Part shown: in pieces, positions 48,331-56,955 of the stretch | Numbering within the stretch: the stretch's first letter is position 1 | How the letters are laid out: each line of letters opens with the position of its first letter | NCBI RefSeq assembly: GCF_019175285.1 | Contig: NC_056525.1 | Location: 121,474,543-121,538,542, forward strand | Length of the DNA: 64,000 nt | From: Sceloporus undulatus | Lineage: Eukaryota; Chordata; Lepidosauria; Squamata; Phrynosomatidae | Direction of reading: 5' to 3' | The notes under the pieces: generated by a model | What the model was told of the DNA's origin: nothing | What the model saw: the letters and a program-made list of their open reading frames with translations, nothing else | The model's database searches: none | Translations under genes and position numbers: made by a program

Positions 48331-49439
48331 TATGTTTAAAAAATGCAGATAGACACTGATTTGGAGGGGCAGGATGCCCATAATGAACAAGATCACAGCA
48401 GCAGAAATTTAATCTTTGAATAGAAATATAATCTTTCCTGTCCTGCTGAATTGCTGAGAAAAATCCTTCTTCTAAAGCTGCTGTTTCCATTGGATGAATT
48501 TTTCGCTGGCATTTGGGGGGATGTAAACCTCCCCCTTGCCACAAAGACCAGCTTCAGAAGAAAGGCTACCTTGGGACTGCTGGGGTGTGTGTGGATAGGC
48601 TAAATTCCTCTTCTTCTGTCTGTGATGCTGATAGTTATTACTACCACCACACTGTAGCTGCTATTTGCTTTTCAAAAACTGGCATGTTAAATATAAAGCC
48701 CATACATAACCTCATGTTTCATCCACAGGATGAAAAATAGCTCTTCTTGTAGCAACCTGCCTAGTTCCTAATGGTACTTCTGGTTTCCCAAAGCAATTGT
48801 TTCAAAGAAAATGGCAGTTTTCCAGTATAACTGAAGTTGTAACTTAAGTCTTATTTGTTAAGGAGGAACAATACTAAACATGTGCATAAATCTATGCCAT
48901 TATACAGCTTTTCTTTCCTGTTTACATAATTCATTACATAGGAAGACTTCCTGAAGGCATTTGAAATACAGTAGTTCACTCTATTTATTTTACACCTTGC
49001 ACAGACTTCATTTAATATAAATGTGGGAAGAAAATATTAGGCAGAGATTAACTGTAGCCCTTCTGTTCTATACGCCACAGAATTTAGGACATGACAAACA
49101 AAAAGAAATACCTTTTTATTTTTGTTTTTCTGAACTTGTATAGTTTACTGGCTAAGGGATGAATTGGAAATGATGCTTAAAAGTGTAACAAATCACATCT
49201 GTTTTGTTGTTTTTAAATAGCAGACTGGGGCATGGCTTATCTTTACTGGAACCAGAGCTTATGTGAAGGTACTTTATCCCTTTCTTTCTCTACCATGGTC
49301 CAAATAAAAATAATCACTCCCCCAAGGAAAAATCCCTTTGGTACCAATGGGAACTTAAAGAATAGGGCTATTAGCAGTTGGTGAGGAGTCATCAGGATGT
49401 TGTAGGTTACCACCTCCTCTCACAACTGCTGTTTAGGCC

Positions 49440-49652
49440 TTATTGCACAACATTATTATAGTGCTATATTCCACTTTAACTACTGTGGCAGCATCCTATG
49501 GAATTCTGGGATTTGTAGTTTAGGGAGGCCCAGGAGCTCTTGCTGAGAATCCTCTATGCCTCTCCCGAAAGTGCAAATACCAGGATTCCATAGGATGTTG
49601 CTGTGGTAGTTAAAGTGGACTATAGTACTATAACAGTAATATTGTGATAAGG
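49440..49652. mobile_element. Foldback DNA element
   Basis: ttgcacaacattattatagt at one end faces the inverse (acagtaatattgtgataagg) at the other; arms pair through cctatggaattctgg and ccaggattccatagg. Related in design to 33468 and 52855. Confidence 0.75.
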
Positions 49653-49907
49653 CTTTCATTGGTCTCAGTCCCTCCACTTCCATGAGCAACAATGTTTTCC
49701 TTGAAGGGCTGTTGGCTTACAAAAACAACGTGTCTGAAGTTCGCTGAACACTTACCACTGTTGACAGGACACAACCACCCTTTCTGTATATGCAGTTTTG
49801 GATCTCTTTTGAAGGATGCCCTCCAGGACCACTAACATGTGGTATGTGAGGCCGGATACCTTCCTTCTCCTCCCTAAATGCTCAGCATTCATTAAAAACA
49901 AACAAAT

Positions 49908-49917
49908 NNNNNNNNNN
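49908..49917. other. Assembly gap (10 N)
   Basis: Run of 10 N. Confidence 0.98.
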
Positions 49918-50251
49918 CAATTGCTCCATGATAAACAAAACAATGCAAAAGTAACTTTAGGAAAAAGCCATAACTGAGTAGTGGAGGACATTTTCCATGC
50001 AGAGGGTCCTAGCTATATTCTTCAAGTAGGGCTGACCAAGGTTACAGTTTGAAATTCTTGCAGAGGTGTATCTGACCGTGTGACCTGCCAAATGTATTGA
50101 ATTTGAGTTCCCAGAAGTCCCAGCCAGCATGCACAATGGCAGGGAATTCTGGGAGTGGTAGTTTAAAGAACATCTGGAGGGCCAAAGGTTTCTTACTCTG
50201 CTCTAGTCTAGGTAGAGGCTGCAAGATGTAAGGCTGGATTAGATAGACCAG

Positions 50252-50482
50252 TGAGAGCCAGCCTGGTGTAGTGGTTTGAGGGTTGGACTAGGACTCTGGA
50301 GACCAGGATTCGATTCCCAGCTCAGCCATGAAACCCACTGGGTGACCTTGGACAAGTCACACTCTCTCAGCCTCAGTGGAAGGCAGTGGCAAACCTCCTC
50401 TGAACAAATCTTGCCTAGAAAAACCCATGAGAGGCCTTAGGGCTGCCATAAGTTGGAAATGACATGAAGGCACACAACAAGG
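50252..50482 (+). repeat. MIR-like tRNA-derived SINE, full length
   Basis: gagccagcctggtgtagtgg to gaaggcacacaacaa; among the best-preserved copies. Confidence 0.92.
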
Positions 50483-51099
50483 AGAATAACAGGTCAGTTT
50501 ATTTACTTAATATAAGACAGTTTTCCTTTAACAATCTTGAGTGTATTAGGCTGTCTGAATTTATGTTGTGGTTTCTCAGCAATCACTCCTGACCCCTTAG
50601 TCACCTTACCCCAAAATTACTCACGACAGATGTATATATGTATGTGTGTTTAGGCTGTTCATTTATTAAAATATGTCTTTAAACACTGTGTGTCTACAAG
50701 CTCCCTGTTTTCACATTTGTTCAATGAGTACACTGCTGTTGCAAGAATTATAGCATTAAGGGACCATTGTCTCCTTTTCCTTCACAATCAGATTTATATA
50801 AAGCCTTTAAGAAATAAAAGTTTAGTATTCAGTACCCTGCTTGTGAATCAAGATAACAAGTCAAAATAAGAAGTGAAAGTGATATTTCTAAAGTTCATTT
50901 CCAGTATAGATTATATATTTCAATTACAGGTCGGGGAAATGCAAAATGCACTCTTGGCTTCCTTGTTGGTAAAAAAAGAACCTTCTTTCTGTTAAAGGGA
51001 AACTGTTTCACACATACAAACAGACACAAAGTTCCACTTTTTCATTATTCCCCGAACAGATGGCTGTAAATGTCTGCAGCCATGGCTAATCCTGGCCTT

Positions 51100-51195
51100 T
51101 TCATTAACCCTCTGAGTATTCCTTGCCTTAGAAAACCCTATGAAAAATCCATGGGGTCACCTTAAGTTGACTAGGCACATACACACACAAGAAAA
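51100..51195 (+). repeat. 5S-SINE tail, 5'-truncated
   Basis: ctctgagtattccttgcctt and tccatggggtcaccttaagt match the tail of 56715-56955; ends in a CA-rich run. Confidence 0.6.
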
Positions 51196-51537
51196 AAAAC
51201 ATCTCAAACATCTCCTTGTCTCATTCACTTATACTTAGGGGTCGGATTGCAATCTTTTTAGATGTGGGCTAAACACGCCATGCAAGACAATTTGGAACTG
51301 CAGGCAGGAAAATGTCTTGTGGCAACCTGGCTGTCCTGAAAATAACAAAGCAAAGAGGAGGGGAAGTTACTACTACAGTAATGTCAAAAAGCCTTTTCAG
51401 TGGTGGCCCCAAATCTTTGGAACTGCCCATGCTGTGAAATGCATGGCCTCCTCTCTGAGGCATAGTCATCTAGGGCAGTGTAAAAACAGATCGAGGACAA
51501 TGTGAAGTTGAAGGCTTTCATGGCCGGCATCTATATA

Positions 51538-51674
51538 TTTTTTGTGGGTTTTTCGGGTTATGTGGCCATGTTCTAGAAGAGTTTATTCCTCATGTTTCAC
51601 CAGCATCTGTGGGTGAAACATCAGGAATAAACTCTTCTAGAACATGGCCACATAACCCGAAAAACCCACAAAAA
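51538..51674. repeat. Nearly perfect 64-bp-arm hairpin
   Basis: Left arm 51538-51601 and right arm 51611-51674 are reverse complements with about one mismatch (for example tagaagagtttattcct against aggaataaactcttcta), around a 9-base loop. The preceding gttgaaggctttcatggccg is, as I recall, common at squamate Penelope-like element ends. Confidence 0.9.
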
Positions 51675-51914
51675 ACTAAAGATCAATGACACTTTGCTGT
51701 CTAAGGACTCAAGTGCACTGATGAGCGGTATAGAAATGTACTACTTGCTATTGCTATGGTTGCCTCACTCTGCCTAACATTAGGGCCAGCCTTAGATATA
51801 CATCTATTAAATATACAAAACACCAAACCTCAGCCAACCAGCTACTAAAAAACAGTGTCACTTGGGAAACAAGCTAAGGAAGGGACTTTTGCTTCCTCCT
51901 CTGGAAACCCGTTT

Positions 51915-52122
51915 GTGTGTTGTATGCCTTCGAGTGGTTTCCAACTTATGGTGACCCTATAATGGGGTTTTCTTGGGAAGATTTGTGCCAAGGTTTGGTA
52001 TTGCCGTCCTCTGAGACTGAGAGAGTGTGACATGCCCAAGAGCTTCCATGGCTGAGCTGGGAATCGAACCTTGGTCTCCAGAGCTGTAGTCCGACACTCG
52101 GACTGCTACGTCATGCAGGTAC
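51915..52122 (-). repeat. MIR-like tRNA-derived SINE
   Basis: tatgccttcgagtggtttcc to gactgctacgtcatgcagg, reverse strand. Confidence 0.88.
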
Positions 52123-52315
52123 ATTTGCCATGTTGAAATTGCATGAACATTTGCTTTAGTTTTGGAGGGAAGGGCACATGCGGGTGAGCCATTGAGCGGA
52201 GTGACAACTCCACTGACCAGATGCGTGCCTGTGTCTCCAAGTATGGAGACCCCATGAATTTTTTAGGCAAAGAATCATCAGAAGTGGTTCAGCCAGCTCC
52301 TTCCTCTGAAATATA

Positions 52316-52425
52316 AGTCACACTCTCTCAGCCTCAGGGGAAGGCAATGGCGAACCTCCTCTGAACTAATCTTGCCAAGAAAACCCCACGATGGGGTTCA
52401 CCTTGGGGCTGCCATCCAACTTGAA
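52316..52425 (+). repeat. MIR-like SINE, 3' half (inverted pair, left)
   Basis: gtcacactctctcagcctca to ttggggctgccatccaactt. Faces the next SINE tail to tail. Confidence 0.85.
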
Positions 52426-52439
52426 GGCACCCAATTGGC

Positions 52440-52606
52440 AAGACTGGTTCTTCAGAGGGGTGGGGTTTGCCACCGCCTTCCCCTGAGGCTGAGACAGTGT
52501 GACTTGCCCAAGGTCACCCAGTGGGGGGTTTTTTTTGTGTGTTTTTATTTTGGCCTGAGCTGGGCCTTGGACCCTGGTTTCCAGAGTCCTAGTACACCAC
52601 CACCAA
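52440..52606 (-). repeat. MIR-like SINE (inverted pair, right)
   Basis: aagactggttcttcagaggg through ggtcacccagtgggg to ccagagtcctagtacaccac, reverse strand. Together with 52316-52425 it forms an inverted pair able to fold. Confidence 0.85.
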
Positions 52607-52854
52607 CAAGGCGAAGTTGGTTCTGGCTGACTCCCCCACAAGCACTGACAGCTCCTTGGTGTAAACACCTAGTAAAGAGGCCAGAGCAGTTCCTGTCCTT
52701 ACTTTCCAGGAACTCTGGAAGAAAAGGGCGGGAGGAAGGGAACAGCCCCAGCCTTGCTCTTGAAGAAACACGAAACTTTCGTTCATATTCATTTTACATC
52801 CACAGTTTCTTTGAAGGAAAGACCTTTCCTCTCATATAACACAGTAAAGGCTGT

Positions 52855-53021
52855 GGTTGCATCCGCACTGGAGAGATAACCCGGTTTGGCACCGCTTTAA
52901 CTCTGTGTCTGGCTCAAGGCTATGGAATTCTGGGAGTTGGAGTTTGTTGTGTGTAGCCTTGAGCCAGACAAAGAGTTAAAGCGGTGCCAAACCGGGTTAT
53001 TTCTCCAGTGCGGATGCAGCC
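52855..53021. mobile_element. Compact foldback DNA element
   Basis: 167 bp, arms of about 65 bp almost identical in inverse orientation (gcatccgcactggagagata against ttatttctccagtgcgga; ttggcaccgctttaactc against gttaaagcggtgccaa). Same family as 33468-33677 but with a much shorter loop. Confidence 0.88.
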
Positions 53022-53029
53022 TAGCTGCT

Positions 53030-54050
53030 CAGCCTTTGTCCTCCTTTTCCAGGACACGTCCTCCATTCTAGCCTTTCTGCCCAAAAGCCTGGCTAAGAAG
53101 CATGGCTTCTCTATTTCTGTATATAGGAGTGTTTTGAGCATTGTGTTTGGTCACGTCCTCCATTCTTGGGGTGCTTGGTCCTCCTTCGGGGTTCAAACAT
53201 CTGGTGGTCACCCCTGACTGAGGGAAAGGGACACACAAATGCTTTACAGGGCTTTCCTTCTCATTGCAAGACTGAGAGCTACCCCTTTTCTTCTTCTTCA
53301 TCACCATGTTCTTCATGTTCTTCATTCTCACAGCGCCCCCAGCCATGTTTACTCAAAACCCCAAAGGCTTTTCTTTCTCTCAGACAACTCAGACAACAAA
53401 AGGAGCCTCATTCCTGAAAAGGGCCTTGCGAGGTGTGTGTCTATGAGGGGTGTGTTGTTGTTGTTGTACATGCATGTGTCTAAGCAGAGGCTGGATGGCC
53501 ATCTGTCAATGGGGATGCTTTGATGGAGAGTTCCTGCATGGCAGAATGGGGTTGGACTGGATGACCCTTGGGATCTCTTCCAACTCTACGATTCTGTGAC
53601 ACCCCCCAAGGGGGAGGGGTGGGATAATGTAGGAACATGACCAAACAAAAGTTCAATGCACACATTAATGCTTCTTAGTCCTGCTCAAAATGGAGGACCT
53701 TTGGGGATTCCTCCTGGGCAGAAGGTGTTGAAATGGAGGACTGGTCCTGTAAAAGGAGGACGTCTGGTCAACCTGTGTTGTTGCTGCTGTTGTACATAAT
53801 ATTGTATATGCATGCCTAAAAGGGGCTCCCCCATGTTAGAGGAACCACACGTCCCCACAAAGGACCAGGTACCACAATATGGAGGACCTTCCAGGAGGAC
53901 ATGACCAAACAAAAGCTAACAACACTAATGTAAATGCAAACATCCATGCTGCTTAGCCAAGCTCAAAATGGAGGACCATTTGGGAATCAGAAGGCGTTGA
54001 AATGGAGGACTGGAAAAGGAGGGTGTCTGGTCACCCTGTGTGTGTTGTTA
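53030..54050. repeat. Cluster of 'gtcctccatt' repeat copies upstream of GLUL
   Basis: Several pieces of one family in both orientations: 53037-53170 (ttccaggacacgtcctccat, tttggtcacgtcctccattc), 53630-53775, 53850-53930 and 53940-54040 (gttgaaatggaggactgg and tgaccaaacaaaagttcaat). More copies follow the promoter at 56080-56220 and 56425-56605. Confidence 0.65.
53480..53598 (+). mobile_element. CR1 LINE 3' end
   Basis: gcagaggctggatggccatc to tccaactctacgattctgtg, the CR1 3' terminal sequence on the plus strand, interrupting the repeat cluster. Confidence 0.85.
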
Positions 54051-54119
54051 CTGTTATTGTATGAGGGAATGAGCCCCAGGTTGAAGAGAGGAGCCCCTTC
54101 TTTCGCTCCCCTTGGCTCT

Positions 54120-54307
54120 CCTGCCAATGGTCACTGCCCACTCCCCCTCTTTCCCTCCCCTTTGTCCCTCTGCCACCCAATGAACAGAAGCCATGCTCGC
54201 TCCCCCCTCCCTCTTTCTCCTCCTGGAAGTGGCCAATCAGGGCTCAGGGAGGGGGGGGGCTGGCACTGGGCAGCCCTATAAAAGGGGCAGCCGGTAGCCT
54301 TGAGCAG
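54120..54307 (+). promoter_or_regulatory. GLUL: GLUL core promoter (CCAAT and TATA boxes)
   Basis: A TATA box TATAAAAG lies at 54277-54284. An NF-Y-type ccaatcag is at 54233-54240, about 40 bp upstream, and further CCAAT motifs are at 54124 and 54177. The segment is pyrimidine-rich and CpG-poor, unlike a CpG-island promoter. Glucocorticoid and cAMP control is known for this gene in other vertebrates; I did not identify such sites here. Confidence 0.75.
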
Positions 54308-54406
54308 CCAGAGCTGAGCATGGAGTGAGCCAGCCAGCCAAGGACTGAACCTCTACATCACTGCATCTCTCTTTCTCCTCCTGAGCCATCTTTCCCTCCC
54401 ACCAAG
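54308..54406 (+). other. GLUL: GLUL exon 1 (5' UTR, non-coding)
   Basis: Start inferred at about 30 bp after the TATA box. The exon ends at accaag|gtaccc, a good donor. It contains one ATG at 54320 directly followed by GAG TGA, a two-codon upstream frame. The first intron then runs 6.9 kb to exon 2, as vertebrate GLUL genes have a non-coding first exon. Confidence 0.7.
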
Positions 54407-54739
54407 GTACCCAAAACAAAGGGGGGCTCATGGGGTGGGGGGGATGCTAAGAAAGGGATGGGAAAGTGGGGAGGGGATCCTGGGTGGTGCCCCCTTGTGG
54501 GCTCAGACCTTGGGAAACTGGCCATGGCTGGGTCAGTCTGGCCACTTTGGTGGAACAAAAGGCGGCAGCAGCAGCAGCCCTAGGCTCTGCGTTTTGGGAG
54601 AGGAATGGGATGGAGAAGGAACAGGAGCAATGGAGGAAGAAGCATGGCTCAGTTCCATTTCAAGGGCTGCTTCTGTGGCTTTTTAGTTGCACTGTGCTTT
54701 CAGATTGCAAGCCGCTTCGAGTCCCAGTTTTTTAGGGGG

Positions 54740-54752
54740 GAAGAGGGGTACA

Positions 54753-54812
<60 letters not shown>

Positions 54813-55119
54813 TTATTATATTTGTTTGTACTTAGCCTCCCCCTCCCAATTGGGACTCCAAGCAGCTTACTGTCTAAAATTATTATTATGATCCCTGTTG
54901 TTTGTACCCCACTTTATCTCAAAATTGGGATCCAACGTGGCTTACAGTCTATGAAATTATTACTATTGTTAGTATTATATTTATTTGTGCCCCAGCTTTT
55001 CCCAAAATTGGGACTCAAAGTGGTTTTCAGACTAAAATTATCATCATCATTATTATCAATATCATCACTATTGTTTTGTTTATTTGTTCTCCACTTTCTC
55101 CCCCAGAATTGGGTCTAAA

Positions 55120-55152
<33 letters not shown>

Positions 55153-55545
55153 TGTACCCCACTTTCCCCCAAAATTGGGACTCAAAGGTAGCTTTCAGCC
55201 TAAAACTATTTTTTTTGTTTTTATTATATTTATTTGTACCTTGCTTTTCCCCCAAAATAGGGACCCAAAGTGGCTTACAGTCTGTAAAATTATTATTATT
55301 TTGAGTATTATATTTATTTGTACCCCAGCTTTCCCCAAAATTGGGACTGAAAGTGGCTTACAGTCTAAAAGTATTACTATTATTGTCATCATCATCATCA
55401 TCACTATTATATTTATTTGTACCCTACGTTCCCCCCAGAATTAGGACTCAAAGGGGCTTACAGTCTAAAATTATTATTATTATATCTGTTTGTACTCTGC
55501 TTTCCCCCCCAAAATTAGGACTCAAAGTGTCTTACAGTCTAAGAG
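54740..55545 (+). repeat. Tandem array of SINE-tail-derived units with (ATT)n
   Basis: About nine diverged units of roughly 60-95 bp, each reading like tttgtaccccactttccccc, aaaattgggactcaaagtgg and cttacagtctaaaattatt. Unit starts fall near 54826, 54899, 54979, 55077, 55150, 55231, 55314, 55413 and 55490. It follows a retroposon tail at 54700 (gattgcaagccgcttcgagt) and an (AAT)n run at 54757-54815. Confidence 0.88.
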
Positions 55546-55850
55546 AGCACAGTGCAATTAAAAACTTACAAAAGTGATAAAATAATTAAAATGGAATTAA
55601 GCTGTTATAATATTAAAACAGATCATTTGTTTAAAAATAGAATACAATTTAAAAAGATAAAAGCACTTAAAAACCACACACTTTAAAATAATACAGTGAC
55701 ACTCCCAGGATGCAGCTAACTATTTCTAAATCATGTTGTAATTCTTCCTCTTCCATCTTCTCCTGAGATACACTCATTAAAGGGAGATTGTTGAATTTTG
55801 ATTGCTTTTAATGTCCAGTTGTGTGTGTGGTTTCCCAACAAAGCATTTCT

Positions 55851-56045
55851 GATTTACAGAACCCTAGAGTTGGAAGAGACCCCCAAGGACCATCCAGTCG
55901 AACCTCATTCTGCCTTGCAGGAACACACAAAGCACTCCTTGTGACTGATGGCCATCCAGCCTCTGTGTAAAAACCTCCAAAGAAGGAGACTCCATCAAGC
56001 TCCAAGGGACCAGGTGTAATTGCTGCCAAGGAGGACAAAGCACTG
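55851..56045 (-). mobile_element. CR1 LINE 3' end
   Basis: ccctagagttggaagagacc, ggccatccagcctctgtgta and gttaaacag mark the 3' end of a CR1 copy in reverse orientation. Confidence 0.85.
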
Positions 56046-56220
56046 TTAAACAGAGGACCTCTGAGGGGTAAATTGAGGACATGACCAAACAGAAGAACAC
56101 TCATAGAAAATTCATGCTTTTTAGTCATGCCCAACAGAGAGGACATGATGGAATTCCTCCTGGACTGGAGGTTGAAATGGAGGGCATGTCTTGGAAAAGG
56201 AGCATGCTTGGACACCCTGG
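56046..56220. repeat. 'gtcctccatt' repeat copy
   Basis: tgaggacatgaccaaacaga, aattcctcctggactggagg and gttgaaatggagggcatgtc, same family as 53030-54050. Confidence 0.6.
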
Positions 56221-56409
56221 ACTTATTATGGTGACCCTATCACGGGGTTTTCTTGGCAGGTTTCTTCAAAGGGGGTTTGCCGTGGCCATCCTCAGAGGCT
56301 GAGAGAGAGTGACTTGCTCAAAGTCACTTCAGTGGTTTCCATGGCTGAGCAGGGATTTGAACCCTGGTCTCCCAGTGTCCAATGCTCCAACCACTACAAC
56401 ACACTGGCT
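56219..56409 (-). repeat. MIR-like tRNA-derived SINE
   Basis: cttattatggtgaccctatc to ccactacaacacactggct, reverse strand, inserted between two copies of the 'gtcctccatt' repeat. Confidence 0.88.
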
Positions 56410-56424
56410 GAGGGTCCTACATTT

Positions 56425-56605
56425 CAGCCCTCTGTCCAGGAGGAATTCCAAAATGCCCTCCATTTCAAACATGACTGAGAAGCATGAGTTTATATGAGGT
56501 TTTTTTAGCTTTTGTTTGGCAATGTCTTACATTTTTCTTGAATGTCCTCCATTTTGTGCTGTCTTGTCCTCCTTTGCAGTGAGGACATCTGATTGCCCTG
56601 CATTG
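56425..56605. repeat. 'gtcctccatt' repeat copy
   Basis: tgtccaggaggaattccaaa, agaagcatgagtttatatga and tgtcctcctttgcagtgagg; the most complete copy of the family here. Confidence 0.6.
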
Positions 56606-56714
56606 GCTCTCCTAATTTCCAATTCTCTGTGACCAAATCAGTGAAAGAAGGCTCTGGGTTTCTTCTGGATGCAAAATAGGAACTGTGTGACTCTCTTTTT
56701 GCTCTGTGTATGTA

Positions 56715-56955
56715 TGTATTGTTTACCTGCCTAAATACTCTAAAGGAACCAGGTCCACTCTGGTCTTGGAAGTTAAGCATGGTTAGCCCTGGTTAGTACT
56801 TGGATGAGAAACTACTAATGAATACCAAGTGCTGTAGGCAAAATTTCAGATGAAGGAGATGGCAAAACCACCTCTGACTATTCCTTGCCTAAGAAAACCC
56901 TATGAAATTCATGGGGTCCCCTTAACTCTACAGGCAACTTGAAGGCACATGCAAA
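56715..56955 (+). repeat. 5S rRNA-derived SINE
   Basis: The head matches 5S rRNA: tcttggaagttaagcatggt, cctggttagtacttggatga and aataccaagtgctgtaggc correspond to the 5S internal promoter region and 3' end. The body follows (ctctgactattccttgccta) and the end resembles that of other SINEs here (acttgaaggcaca). Not a functional 5S gene. Confidence 0.88.

Larger units (their letters stand above)
28441..54119. other. Repeat-rich intergenic region between RGSL1 and GLUL
   Basis: No complete gene is supported. It holds the repeats listed separately, one RGSL1-like exon (46812) and one gap. It should also contain the RGSL1 promoter and first exon, which I could not place. Human TEDDM1, a neighbour in 1q25, has no recognisable counterpart here. 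Confidence 0.6.

Noticed and set aside
54466-54735. Open frames just after GLUL exon 1
   Set aside because: They lie past the exon 1 donor in intron sequence and lack any known similarity.
54902-55444. 180-codon open frame across the tandem array
   Set aside because: Arises from ATT-type repeats translated as Ile/Leu runs; repeat artefact, not a protein.
56740-56835. 5S rRNA gene
   Set aside because: Diverged from 5S rRNA and fused to a SINE body and tail; it is a retroposon head.
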